From Andrena cerasifolii (Eukaryota > Arthropoda > Insecta > Hymenoptera > Andrenidae): 64,000 nt of DNA. The notes beneath the pieces are model-generated. The model ran no database searches and was not told the DNA's origin. It saw only the letters and a program-made list of their open reading frames with translations. Within the stretch, counting starts at the first letter, position 1. Each line of letters opens with the position of its first letter. Location: contig NC_135132.1 of assembly GCF_050908995.1 (NCBI RefSeq), positions 3,095,001 to 3,159,000 on the forward strand. Reading direction: 5' to 3'. Shown here piece by piece: positions 1 through 11,223 of the stretch. The position numbers were made by a program, and so were the translations under genes.

Positions 1-604
1 ATTTTTTTATATAGATCGAAAGTATATATCACAAAGGTCACAAAAATGTAAACTAAAGATGCTCTCAAAAGCTGGTCTGACCTTGTAAAATCGACAAAGG
101 TGGAACTGGGGAAAGAAGAAAAATGAGGGAAAGAGAATGATAAATCCGTGTGTTCAAATTTAATTATTTCTATTATATGAAAATACATTATAGTAAATGA
201 ATGATAATAGATTAATGATAGATAGTAATTAGAAAAAATTTAAAAAAGTGATTCAAGGAATAATAAATTTCAAAATGACTACAACGAGCGAACACTGTTT
301 CTTTCATACCTTCACCAACGAGACAGTCTAAACATGTCACTGACATCATTAGTATTATCATTTATTATCATTATTTTTTTTAATTAATATCTATCATTAA
401 TGAATTATCATTCATTTACTATAATGTATTTTCATGTAATAGAGATATTTAAAGTTGAACAGACAGATTTGTCATTCTCTTTTCCTCATTTTTCTTTTTC
501 CCCTGTTCCACCTTTGTTGATTTTTCAAGGTCAGACCAGATGTTGGGAGCATCTTTAATTTACATTTTTGTGACCTTTGTGACATATACTTTCGATCTAT
601 ATAA
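1..604. repeat. Foldback/MITE-like inverted repeat at left window edge
   Basis: The first ~240 bases are repeated in reverse complement at about 365-604: the outer ends read as TATAGATCGAAAG at the left and CTTTCGATCTATA at the right. Both arms hold matching blocks around the words CAAAGGTCACAAAAATGTAAA and AAAATACATTATAGTAAATG. The middle (about 240-365) is AT-rich and unpaired. The match reaches base 1, so the element may continue outside the window and its target duplication cannot be read. No coding sequence is seen. Confidence 0.85.
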
Positions 605-1461
605 AGAAATCAGCATGATTCCATAATCAATTGAATAGTGTTCCTTGTAAGTATCAAATTTTTCTGAAATTGCCAAACCTGAAAGTCCCCTGGTAAGATT
701 TCTCCACTCTGCTAAAAACGAACGAACTATTCGATCGTTTCTTCAGTGTAGCAAATTATCGTTTAAACACAATTACGCAGCATAGATTACCCAAAGTAAG
801 AAACCTTTAAACGAACAGTCACTGTCCCTCGCATCGCCCACGAAGCCTTGTGAAGCACAAACGAGACGTTACAGAGAAACAAACAATTCAGTGAAGATCA
901 GAACGACCACTACTATCCGCATCTTCAAAGTTTCTCATGTATCGTGTCTTGCAGAGATTTAGCGACTAACCTGAGAGCAACATTTTCGAGAGTGCAAACC
1001 ACTGTAGGTATGGCAAGCAACAGTGAGATCAGCAGTACACCAGCGCAAACGGAAGATGGAAGAGTGGGTGGAACCATCGACCCCCTCCGCATGGCAACCC
1101 GACTTTTGCGGAGGAAGCGATGACTAGATTCGAGATTTGGCAGGTGATCTAATTTTGACACAGACCATTGAATGGCTGACATCCGCGGACACTTTGGTGT
1201 ACAACAACTTGACACTGTGCAGGCAATCTAGTATCTTTTCTTTCTTCTCCATCCAGGTCTCTTAGTTCATCTCGCAAATCTCACTGTTGCAGGGTATACC
1301 CATAAATGTGTCCTTCGCCATTCAACACAGGGCTGCACTTGTTTGGTCGCATTACTACACCCCAGGGTCTTAAAGTCCCATTGTCAAAACAGTATGCCGG
1401 ATACATTCCTGAGGTCTTGACTTTTGGTGAGACAGTAAAGTGATCCTCAGTGATCCTTTTA
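605..1461. other. Unassigned region downstream of FoxB
   Basis: No recognisable gene. On the minus strand two short open stretches look protein-like but match no family I know: about 1281-1529, and 1124-1261 with an in-frame ATG giving about 42 residues starting MEKKEKILDC. They lie downstream of the FoxB stop in the same orientation, so they could be 3' UTR by chance, or decayed exons of another gene. Confidence 0.3.
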
Positions 1462-1645
1462 GTCACTAAAAGGTCTCCCTGGGTCGTTTTAGAGTCTCTC
1501 AGCGGAACCTGTTGCTCATTCAAGGTCAAGGATCTCTTTACTCACTGAAGGATCGCTCAGGGTCACTTAAGAGTCCTCCTGTGTCACTAAAGAGTCCCTC
1601 TGCGTCACTCAAGAGTCCTTTTGCGTCACTCAAACGTACCTCCAG
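1462..1645. repeat. 21-bp tandem repeats downstream of FoxB stop
   Basis: Copies beginning GTCACT start at 1562, 1583, 1604 and 1625, exactly 21 bp apart; a second pair begins at 1462 and 1483. Each unit has the form GTCACTNAAGAGTCCYYYTG. Since 21 bp is seven codons, one minus-strand frame stays open and reads as a heptad (S-D-A-K-G-L-L, S-D-A-E-G-L-F, S-D-T-G-G-L-L). This frame is open from about 1681 to 1551 and ends at a TAA that overlaps a GTGAGT donor-like word. Confidence 0.75.
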
Positions 1646-1815
1646 CCGCTTAAGGGCGCTATCAACTTCTCCTCTGCTACATTAGGGCATCACTATACTT
1701 TTGCAAGGCAACCTACACTTCGCGCCATCCAAATCCACCAAGTACACGTGTCACGTTTCCAATCTCCCTCCATTCATCCCCCCTAGGCTACAAAACGCAC
1801 TTCTGGAGACCAGGT

Positions 1816-2691
1816 TCAAGTCGCTGTCTCGTAAGGGACCTTCGTCGCAGACAAACCGAAAGGGAAGCCAGCGTAAAGCGGCCGCGGCACTAGAAGATGG
1901 CCCTTTTTCCCGTCCTCGAGGTTCCTAGAGATCTGCTCATCATCGGGCGCGATGATGTTCTCGATGGTGAAGGGCTTCTTCTTCTTCTTCTGTTCAGGCT
2001 GGATGTTCGTCTGACTTGAGATCCCAGCGTCCAGTGCGGTGCAGGAGCCAATCTTTCCATCAGCCGCTTCAACGTTGGGACCTCTTCCAACGTCCAGAAA
2101 GTGGCTGGACTCAGTCTTCTCAGAGATGCCACTGTCCATCGCAGCAGGGCAGATCTGTCTCCTTTCTGGGATCTCTGTCTGGAAGTAGGACAGCTGAGAG
2201 ACGTAGGGGGACACCTGGAACCCTGGGAAACTCCAGTTCCCCGGCTGCAAGAGGTTGTTCTCGTATCCGCGGAGGATCTCGTCGGTTCCCGCGAGTCTCT
2301 GTCTGACCTCCGGCGATAGCAGATAGTAACTAGACCCAGCTTCAGGTGCGGAGAAGCCGGGGGAGGTGTTGCCGCTGGATGTCATGGTCAATCGGCGCTC
2401 CTGGAGCTCCCAGCGGAGCAGATCGTCTCGAAGGCGGTGCAGATTCGCGACCGTCAGGCTGCTCGTTTGCACGCTAGGGTTTATCGATAAAACGGGGGAG
2501 GATTCCGAATGGGGCGGTGGCATGGCGGACGCCAGTGCCTGCAGCTCTGACTTCAGGAGCTCTTTGTCCGGCTTGTGCAGCTTGAAGCGCTTCCTGCGTC
2601 GGAGGAGGGAGCCATTTTCGAACATCGAGAGGGCCGCCGGGTGCAGCGCCCAATAAGCTCCTTTGCCTGGACGGTGCGGACCACGTGGTAC
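1816..2691 (-). CDS. FoxB: FoxB forkhead transcription factor, exon 2 (C-terminal part)
   Basis: This is the second and last coding exon, residues 74-364. It starts after a clear 3' splice site (TTGCTTGCAG, AG at 2693-2692) and ends at TGA 1818-1816. The first residues V-P-R-G-P-H-R-P followed by GKGAYWALHPAALSMF are wing 2 of the forkhead domain, and ENGSLLRRRKRFK is the basic end of the domain; both are typical of FoxB. Residues 314-320 read FTIENII after five lysines, an eh1-type motif, which in Fox proteins recruits the Groucho corepressor. The middle is serine/proline-rich and probably disordered. The joined length of 364 residues fits the insect FoxB range. I infer a nuclear, DNA-binding developmental regulator, probably a repressor. 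An open frame reaches a few codons past the splice site, but the homology breaks exactly at the AG, so the exon starts at 2691. Confidence 0.95.
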   Translation of the reverse strand, partial: VPRGPHRPGKGAYWALHPAALSMFENGSLLRRRKRFKLHKPDKELLKSELQALASAMPPPHSESSPVLSINPSVQTSSLTVANLHRLRDDLLRWELQERRLTMTSSGNTSPGFSAPEAGSSYYLLSPEVRQRLAGTDEILRGYENNLLQPGNWSFPGFQVSPYVSQLSYFQTEIPERRQICPAAMDSGISEKTESSHFLDVGRGPNVEAADGKIGSCTALDAGISSQTNIQPEQKKKKKPFTIENIIAPDDEQISRNLEDGKKGHLLVPRPLYAGFPFGLSATKVPYETAT

Positions 2692-3538
2692 CTGCAAGCA
2701 AGAATTTTAAACGTGCAATCGACTGTCTACTTTTCTGTAAGCGAAAAATTCATTTGTTTTTCTCTTACGCTTGTCAGTAATAACTCTCATACAAAAATTT
2801 GTCCCGATTATATGGAGAACAGTTTTCTATCCAAGAGTACTCTATTTGTGAGAAGAGCAATTTTGAAAATCGGTTGAGTAAGGTTAGACTCGTTACATGG
2901 TATATTTACTTTTCGTAAGGAAATTTTATATCTTTCTGTATCTTTAGGTTAGTACTCCTACTGATTTGCAAGCATAGGTAACGCTTACCTACCGGTGAAG
3001 ATCAATGATAAGATTTAAGAAAGCAGGGTAATTTTTCAAATTTATTAATAGAAGAGATGAATTTTTGAGAATGTACCACTATTGTTCTTTGCAAAGCTCT
3101 ATCCATCGAATTGTAAATCTATGAAATCTCGTCAACGTTTTTCGAGTTGCCAATATTGGAAAATATGTAATAGACACTCGTTTGTTTCAGTGAAGCATTT
3201 TTGGTGCCCTAAAAATACATCACTACCCATTCCAGTCTAAGAGTAGTCCAGCAAAAGTTTTTGTCGGCAATCGAAGAATGAACAAAGTTATAAAAAGCGA
3301 AATTTCTTTTTCTCGGGATAATTTTTTATAGCAAGAATATCTTCCTTGTATCTGCGTGAACTTATAAAATATATAGGTATGCGTACTCATTGGAGCCTAA
3401 TACGCAGTTTGTTGAGCGTCGTTTCTTGCGACGGAACATAAATTCTTAAGCCTAGAAAAATCACTACTTCCTTTGCGATCTGCATTTTCAACGACAGGTT
3501 TGTTCTAATATCGAAAATCTTGTAGGTTCTGGGAGGTA

Positions 3539-4553
3539 GGGATTGTAACCCGCCGGAGCGGGTTACTAGTAACATAAGACAGTCTGGTTTAGACAGCCAC
3601 TTAAGGGGAGGTTCCGGTCTAGAGCCCATCAAAATAGGTGATCTTTAGGAATTAATTAAAGGAAAACTACTATACATAATTTAATGGAACTTTTTGCATT
3701 GTATTAAGAATGTTTTAGATTATAGAAATATATTTTTTGTTTTATAATTAATCATTGCAGACAGCACTAGGGATTCGTTAAAGTCGAGGCGTCAAAAAAT
3801 TCATCCAAATCGGTGGGACCTGTATCTTCAAAAGTTATTATCCGATTCGACTGAAACATTTTTTATTTTGAAGAATATACTTCTGGTTAGGATAAAAACC
3901 AGAAAGAATTACAAAAATGACATTTCTTAGAAAATAACGACACTTGAAGTTTGAAATCACTTTTTCTCTATATTTTTCGTCCTTTCAACGCCTTTAAAAT
4001 TTATAAATTTTCAAAATTTTATAATTTTTTCTGATTTCCTCCCTAGCCAGAAGTATATTCTTCAAAATAAAAAAGGTTTCAGTCGAATCGGATAACAACT
4101 TCTGGAGATACAGGTTCCACCGTTTTGAAAACACTGCTTCGAGAAAGCCGCGTTTAAAGTTTTACGCCAGCGCCAAGTGTCCGGTTGTTGCCCATGCATG
4201 TGCCGCTACTCAAATGCCTATAACTTCAGGAATTTTCCGAATTTCAACAAATCCTTTTAAACATATATTAAGAAAAGGTTGAACATTCTAAAAATGAAAT
4301 AAAAAAAAAAGATTTTTAGACCGAAACCTCCCCTTAACGTACTCTGGTCATCCAGCCGAAAAGATGAGCAATCTTTATGAATTTTTTACTCAACCAATAA
4401 CAAATATAATCGTGCAAAACTTTTTGCATAATATTCATCTACTTGTGCCCTGCTGAATTTTTCAACCAGATGACCAGAGTACCCCCTTAAGTGGCTATGT
4501 GGACTAGACTGTCTTATGCTACTAGTAGCCGGCTCCGGGCGGGTTACAATCCC
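3539..4553. mobile_element. Foldback element, outer host of a nested insertion
   Basis: The ends are inverted repeats: the left begins GGGATTGTAACCCGCC and the right ends GGCGGGTTACAATCCC. The arms also share ACTAGTAACATAAGACAGTCT on the left with its reverse complement on the right, then AGCCACTTAA, then TACTCTGGTCATC. The left arm is broken at its TTAA by the element at 3605-4333. No convincing target duplication flanks the outer element. Confidence 0.8.
3605..4333. mobile_element. TTAA-flanked non-autonomous element nested in foldback arm
   Basis: A 729-bp segment with TTAA on both sides (3601-3604 and 4334-4337) and inverted ends GGGGAGGTTCCGGTCTAGAG and, reading inward from the right, GGGGAGGTTTCGGTCTAAAA. 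The other arm of the host has the same site uninterrupted at 4487-4490. A related copy lies at 31463-32074 and a fragment at 58070-58190. The TTAA duplication and G-rich ends recall piggyBac-type elements, but a TA duplication with AGGGG ends would fit equally. It encodes no protein. Confidence 0.85.
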
Positions 4554-5223
4554 TGGTGATTAGGGTGCAAGATTTTTGTGATCTGGGAATCGCAAGTTAG
4601 AGATTAACTAATTTCAGCACATCGTTACTTTTTCGTTTACTCCGCCTGAATTTGCAAAGTAAACATCACTTTACGATCACTCCACTTCGCCTACGAACTA
4701 TGTTCTTTCTATCGTTTGGATGGGAAACAACAACATTCTTCTCCACTAACCTTTGTTACGCAACACTCATCATTAAATACCTGGGGAACTGTCGAGAGCC
4801 CAAGCATAACGCCAGGCATTGGTCAAACATTCTCTGACCTTTCATTAATCTACAAAGTTTCGTTAAAACGGACCTGACGCGGTTCCCTCGTTAAACATAA
4901 AACAGGAACTCTTCGGTTGATATTTCCGTGTTTGATGTTACAAAGCGAGTTGCCCCGGCTCTCACTCTCTATTCTATTTGTCGGCCATCTGTTTCGCACC
5001 TGCCTCGACCTGAATCGCCAAGGAACACGATCGCCGCGCTCGGGAATCACGAGATCCTTTGCTTTTTCCTTTTCCTTCGCACGAACTTCCGACCACAAGC
5101 GATTCATCTAGCGAAAAAGGAAGCTGAGGGCATGCAAGCATTGATTTGGTAGCTTGTAACGTGTCATGCCAGTTATTCGTTTCCTTTTTACTTTTATGCG
5201 GGGAGTTTTACGTGTAACGTATA

Positions 5224-5786
5224 CACGGTGTCTCCGAACTAATGGGACAACACGAGGAGGGGCTAATTTGCATGAGAAAATTAGTGGAAAATGTGGAGTG
5301 ACATTTTTTCATACGATACTTGTTATCGTATCTGATTCGAAGAGAAAATTATCCTCGCGTTCGAACAGTTGAAAACAGGAAATACTTTAAATAGAAAGTA
5401 CTCACAGAAGTGTAATACTGACGAAAAAATATTCTTCAGCTGTAATATGCTTTGTTTATTCTTCAAAAAAATTTACCCTACATTTTTTACTTATCGGGGA
5501 TTGTACTGCCAATTTATAATATTCGTTTAGTTGAAATAAAGTTAATTAATATATTCTAAATTAAGCCGATATGAAATCGTGCACAGACAGAAATTACTTT
5601 TATTAATAATTCTTTCCTGCCAACTATGTAACTAAGATTTATAACTTATGAAAAGAGCAACGTTGCTGAAGAACAATATAATCTGGGTGAAAAACTCTAG
5701 GAACTATTAACACGAAACGCCGCGACTTGTTTTTTCACGTAGACTCACCCCTTTTCGGGTTGAGCTGCTATTTCGGAGACACCCTG
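5224..5786. mobile_element. MITE, TA-flanked, CACGGTGTCTCC ends
   Basis: Left end TACACGGTGTCTCCGAA and right end TTCGGAGACACCCTGTA are inverted copies with one mismatch. TA lies on each side (5222-5223, 5787-5788). The CAGGGTG-type terminus and TA target suggest a Tc1/mariner-type non-autonomous element of about 563 bp. The interior is AT-rich with no coding content. Confidence 0.7.
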
Positions 5787-6378
5787 TACACTGCTGATGT
5801 TTGTGCACGTGTGGCCATATGCAAGTATGCAAAACATATGCAAAACGTATGCAGTACATGTGTGAAAACATTTAAGGAATACGTGAAACTGGGAATGATG
5901 TGAATCGTTGCGCAAAAATCAGTCGGAACGGTGAAAGAACTTTTTTTTTGAACGAGGCTTTGTTTTTAAGGAAATTGATTTTCAAAGTCTGTTCAGCGCG
6001 TATGCATTTGACATTCAAGTCGATTTTTTTCGAAAAGACAGCACAGAATTTTCACCGATTTTTCGATGTTCACTGAGTGTTTTCAAAGTCGATTTCTTTG
6101 AAAATAAAAGTTCATATCGAAAGATTTTATTTTACACTTCCCTTTTTATTTTTGGACTAGGAATTCATTTCATTCAATGTTGTTCCCTTTTTTTTAGTTA
6201 GCAGTATTGTGCTATATTTACTGCTAATTTTTACATGATTTTACTTAGCTTCGATCCACTGTATGTTTGGTGTTTGGTGTTTGTTTGGTGTATGGTTCAA
6301 ATCTGGCAACTCAATTTTCAACCCCTTCCACCAGTCTAATTGTCTTGGAACTTTTTAGGCGTGCGTCGCACAGTGGAA

Positions 6379-8977
6379 CGACGCACAGTGGTCCCAGTAT
6401 GCTACATGCTAGCTGGACAAAATTATTTCTTCGCGGTATTGGGTTTACATGGGGTTTAAATTGTTAGAAAACAAACCTGATTCGTATCACAGTTTATTAT
6501 TTCACTAAAAGTATCAATAAAATAAAAATATGACTAATTCAATAAAGGAAAAAGAACAAAACGACAGAATTGTACTTTAACTATAATTATCAGTTATAAA
6601 ATTATGTTTATTCCTGTAATTTCTGAGTTTTCTGTGGAATTTTAAAAAATTTTCGAGCCACAGTTGACTCGCCTAACATAAAATGGCTATTAAAACAGTG
6701 TTTTACTGTATGTTCCACGTCGTTCCACGCAACAAGGGTTGAATGTACGGAAAGTAGAGACTTTCTATTTTTTTTTAATCTCTTGATGGATCTGCAAAAA
6801 TTTGCAAAACTATATTCTATGAATTGTTTTCGAGTGCGACGCTCGGCAGGAGAGATAGCACAGTTGTTATATTTCGAACTCTATACGTATTATAGATTAA
6901 CTATAACTATAAGCGTGCTTCATAACTATAGTTATTAAACACAGTTGTTATGTTTCAGACTCTATACATATTATAGATTAACTATAACTATAAGTGTGCG
7001 TTATAACTATAGTTATAAAACACAGTTGTTATATTTCAGACACTATACGTATTATAGATTAATTATAACTACAAGTGTGCCTTATAACTATAGTTATAAA
7101 ACACAGTTGTTATATTTCAGACTCTATACGTATTATAGATTAACTGTAACTATAAGTGTGCCTTATAACTATAGTTATTAAACACAGTTGTTATATTTCA
7201 GACACTATACGTATTATAGATTAACTATAACTATAAGTGTGCCTTATAACTACAGTTATAAAACACAGTTGTTATATTTCAGACTCTATACGTATTATAG
7301 ATTAACTATAACTATAAGCGTGCCTCATAACTATAGTTATTAAACACAGTTGTTATATTTCAGACTCTATACGTATTATAGATTAACTATAACTATAAGT
7401 GTGCCTTATAACTATAGTTATTAAACACAGTTGTTATGTTTCAGACACTATACGTATTATAGATTAACTATAACTATAAGTGTGCCTTATAACTACAGTT
7501 ATAAAACACAGTTGTTATATTTCAGACTCTATACGTATTATAGATTAACTATAACTATAAGCGTGCCTCATAACTATAGTTATTAAACACAGTTGTTATA
7601 TTTCAGACTCTATACGTATTATAGATTAACTATAACTATAAGTGTGCCTTATAACTATAGTTATTAAACACAGTTGTTATGTTTCAGACACTATACGTAT
7701 TATAGATTAACTATAACTATAAGTGTGCCTTATAACTACAGTTATAAAACACAGTTGTTATATTTCAGACTCTATACGTATTATAGATTAACTATAACTA
7801 TAAGCGTGCCTCATAACTATAGTTATTAAACACAGTTGTTATATTTCAGACTCTATACGTATTATAGATTAACTATAACTATAAGTGTGCCTTATAACTA
7901 TAGTTATTAAACACAGTTGTTATGTTTCAGACACTATACGTATTATAGATTAACTATAACTATAAGTGTGCCTTATAACTATAAGTTATAGTTAATACAC
8001 TTATAACTATAACTATAAGTGTGCCTTATAACTATAAGTTATAGTTAATACACTTATAACTATAACTATAAGTTATAGTTAATCCACTTATAACTATAAC
8101 TATATGTGTGCCTTATAACTATACGTTATAGTTAATACACTTATAACTATAAGTGTGCCTTATAACTATAGTTATTAAACACAGTTGTTATGTTTCAGAC
8201 ACTATGCGTATTATAGATTAACTATAACCATAAGTGTGCTTTATAACTATAAGTGTGCCTTATAACTATACGTTATAGTTAATACACTTATAACTATAAC
8301 TAAATTAACAATAACGATAAGTGTGCCTTATAACTATAAGTTATAGTTAACACACTTATAACTATAACTATATTTATAAGGCACACTTATGGTAATAAGG
8401 CCCACTTATGGTTATAAGGCACACTTATATTTATAAGGCACACTTAGAGTTATAGTTAATCTATAATACGTATAGAGTCGAAATATAACAACTCTGCTAT
8501 CTCTCCTGCCGAGCGGCGCACTCGAAAACAATTTACAGAATATAGTTTTGCAAATCTTTGCAGATCTAGCATTTGATTAAAAAAAATAGAAAGTCTCTAC
8601 TTTCCGTACATTCAACCCTTGTTGCGTGGAACGACGTGGAACATACAGTAAAACACTGTTCTAATAGCCATTTTATGTTAAGTGAGTCAACTGTGGCTCG
8701 AAATTTTTTTAAAATTCCACAGAAAACTCAGAAATTACAGGAATAAACATAATGTTATAACTGATAATTACAGTTAAAGTACAATACTGTCGTTTTGATC
8801 TTTTTCCTTTATCGAATTAGTCACATTTTTATTTTATTTATATTTTTAGTGAAATAATAAACTGTGATACGAATCAGGTTTGTTTCTAACAATTTAAACC
8901 GCAATATAAATTTCCAATACCGCGAAAAAATTATTTTGTCCAGCTAGCATGTAGTATACTCGAACCACTGTGCGACG
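6379..8977. mobile_element. Large foldback element with internal 81-bp satellite
   Basis: The left arm (6379 to about 6860) and right arm (about 8460-8977) are inverted copies. Shared words include CACAGTGG near each end, ATGCTAGCTGGACAAAAT, GATTCGTATCACAGTTTATT, GAACGACGTGGAACATACAG (seen reversed) and AGGAGAGATAGCA. The centre is the tandem array described separately. An outer CCACTGTGCGTCG at about 9927-9939 hints that this foldback lies in a longer element ending there. Confidence 0.85.
6860..8460. repeat. 81-bp tandem array with 243-bp higher-order repeat
   Basis: ACAGTTGTTAT starts at 6860 and recurs every 81 bp through 7913, fourteen starts in perfect register; one displaced copy starts at 8181. 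Each unit contains the 14-bp palindrome ATAACTATAGTTAT. Variants recur every third unit: GCGTGCCTCAT at 7318, 7561 and 7804 (243 bp apart), with GTTATGTTTCAGACAC in the same rhythm. From about 7980 to 8460 the order breaks down into shorter inverted and direct TATAAC words. Open frames here follow from the 81-bp period and are not genes. Confidence 0.95.
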
Positions 8978-9144
8978 TAAGACAATAACTGGACATGGCA
9001 ATTACTTCCAAACGGTTGGGACTTTCATTGTAAAAATTTGCACACTTTCAATTCATGTTAAGTAGAATAACTGAGATTTAGAAGAATTTTTTTAAAAAAA
9101 TTTTATTCAAAATATGAACAGAAAAATATACATTTAAAAATTAA

Positions 9145-9386
9145 TTATGTGTTAATGTTCATTAGAGCTTCCTCTTCTTCTACATTTACATCAATATCTG
9201 TTTCGACTAAAAGTTCTATTGCTTCCGGAAGTAACGCTTGTTTCATAGTTTTAACTAATGGAGGTCGGAGAGATGATATGGATCAGACGTTATAAGCAGA
9301 TTGTGCAAGATATCTTCATTTTTGGATTTTCTATTCCACTTTCTTGATTTACATTCCCGGAACTTATCGAGTATGTCTGCTGGCCG
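9145..9386 (-). pseudogene. Degraded transposon-like coding fragment, unknown family
   Basis: Reading the minus strand from 9386 gives about 44 codons beginning RPADILDKFRECKSRKW. After one frameshift near 9265 a second frame gives LRPPLVKTMKQALLPEAIEL followed by an acidic tail to a stop at 9145-9147. Composition and continuity across the shift suggest a decayed protein of about 80 residues. I do not recognise the family. It lies between the foldback and an outer CCACTGTGCGTCG end, so it may be a remnant of the element that mobilised this family. Confidence 0.35.
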
Positions 9387-9984
9387 AGACTAAATACGTA
9401 CAAACTGAAATGTTTACGTTAGATTTATTTTATTAATCGCAGCTGATAGCAGGTAGTTTTTCTACTTTTTAAAACCTTACCATTAAATGATCAAATTCAG
9501 GTATTTTAGATCTTGAGCGACTTTGAGCAAAACTTTAAATCACTAGTTGAATTATTATAGTATTGAGTGCAATGCACTTTTATTTTATACAGTTGTTTAG
9601 TGATGAAATCCAAGTTAAGTCAGAATGTTTTTTGTACAAAATCATTAATAACAAGATACTCAGTAATGTGTAAAATATTGAGAACTTATGAAGTAATAGG
9701 ATTTAGGCAATAATTGTTTAAAGTGGTGCAACTGAAAGACAAAAAGACTGAAATTTTCATACAGGTCAGATTCATATAAAATTGGAACAAACCTAATGTG
9801 AATATAATTTATATCTTTGTGTTTTCTATTGCTACGAACACTTAATACAGATTTAACGAAGCTATAGAACAGAATTTCGACACTTCAAATTTTGGCAGAT
9901 GTCCAAATAAATGAGGCATTCTCGTCCCACTGTGCGTCGGTGTGACGATAATACATTTTTTTCTAAAAAAAAACAAATGAAAAA

Positions 9985-10373
9985 AATATTAATAATCCAT
10001 AAACACTAAAAAGTAGAAAATAAAAAAATATATATATAAAAATTATGTTAAACGATTTTATTAAAAATGCACTAAAACTAAGAAATTATTCTTTTCTTGT
10101 AGTACAATTTCGATAGTGACATGTGACTTTAAATAAAATCATAGAAACTCTGTAATTATCCCTTTTTTTACAATTGATTTGCTCGATTCTACAGGATAAT
10201 CACAGAGTTTGTATGGTTTTATTTAAAGTCACCTATCACCATCGAAATTGTAGCACAAAAAAAGAATTATTTTTTACTTTTTAGTGCATTTTTAGTAAAA
10301 TCGTTTAACATAATTTTTTTTATACGTTTTATTATTTTCTAGTTTTTAATGTTTGTGGATTTTTTATATTAAT
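9985..10373. repeat. Palindromic repeat, ~390 bp
   Basis: Two arms of about 175 bp are inverted copies. Words shared in reverse complement include CGATAGTGACATGTGACTTT (left) with AAAGTCACCTATCACCATCG (right), TTAAACGATTTTA and AATGCACTAAA. The turn is near 10180, around the words ACAATTGATTTGC. No target duplication could be defined because the flanks are poly-A/T. Confidence 0.75.
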
Positions 10374-11223
10374 TTATTTAGGACCAAACACACATTAGGA
10401 ATTTTGAAAGTCGATTTTCTCAAAAAGAGAGGCTCGTACCGCAAAAATATTTTTCTACACTTTTAATTTATTTCTGCGCAAGGAATCACCCTGTGCCCAA
10501 TTAATCTACCCACCCTCATCCATCCTGTATAAATGCATGCATTATTTGCATAAACATCTGCAGTTTGTAATAACGTGAAACAACATGCTCATTGCGTTGG
10601 AAAATTTGCATCAATTAATTTACACTTTCGATAGCAAGACAGATGGATTTTAGTTCGATATCAGCTACGAGAACGTAGAATGACTTCGGTATTCGCAATT
10701 TGTAAGATGCACGCTAACGTCGTGCACCTTCTTCTTCGCGGAAACGATTTTTTTTTAACCACACGTCATGCAGAGCCGTTATTGTTTACGATCATACCGA
10801 GCTAATTATAAACGTGGTATGACTTCGCTACTCAAAAAGAGTGAAATGTATCCTCATGAGCAATGCAAATCAACAAGTCTGAAACCGCCATTGATCTGTA
10901 TCTGGATCCTGAATTTAATTGGCGCTTGCAGCGGGTTTGAAAGTACGTTGGCAAGTTATGGCTGTGGTAGAAGAAAAATTTGTACCTGCTTAATCAATTT
11001 GATACAAATGCAAGTTAAATATCACACTTCTAGGTATCGCATTCATTATTCTGTTCTTGTACTGTAAGATTAATTTATTGCTTAGAGAAGTGACAATATT
11101 GGTATAAGCCGTAAATTATGTGATTGGTTAGTATTTCTATTTTAAAATTTTAGAAATTCATTTTTGGAAGCTGACTGCTCAAAATTTGGAAAAGGATTAA
11201 ACTGATCAAATAAATAATAATAA

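Noticed and set aside
1890..2656. Other-frame open reading frames over FoxB exon 2
   Set aside because: They are shadows of the real exon; only the frame that joins to exon 1 has forkhead homology.
6945..7181. 78-residue frame with a repeated Y-T-Y-Y-R-L motif
   Set aside because: It lies wholly within the 81-bp satellite.
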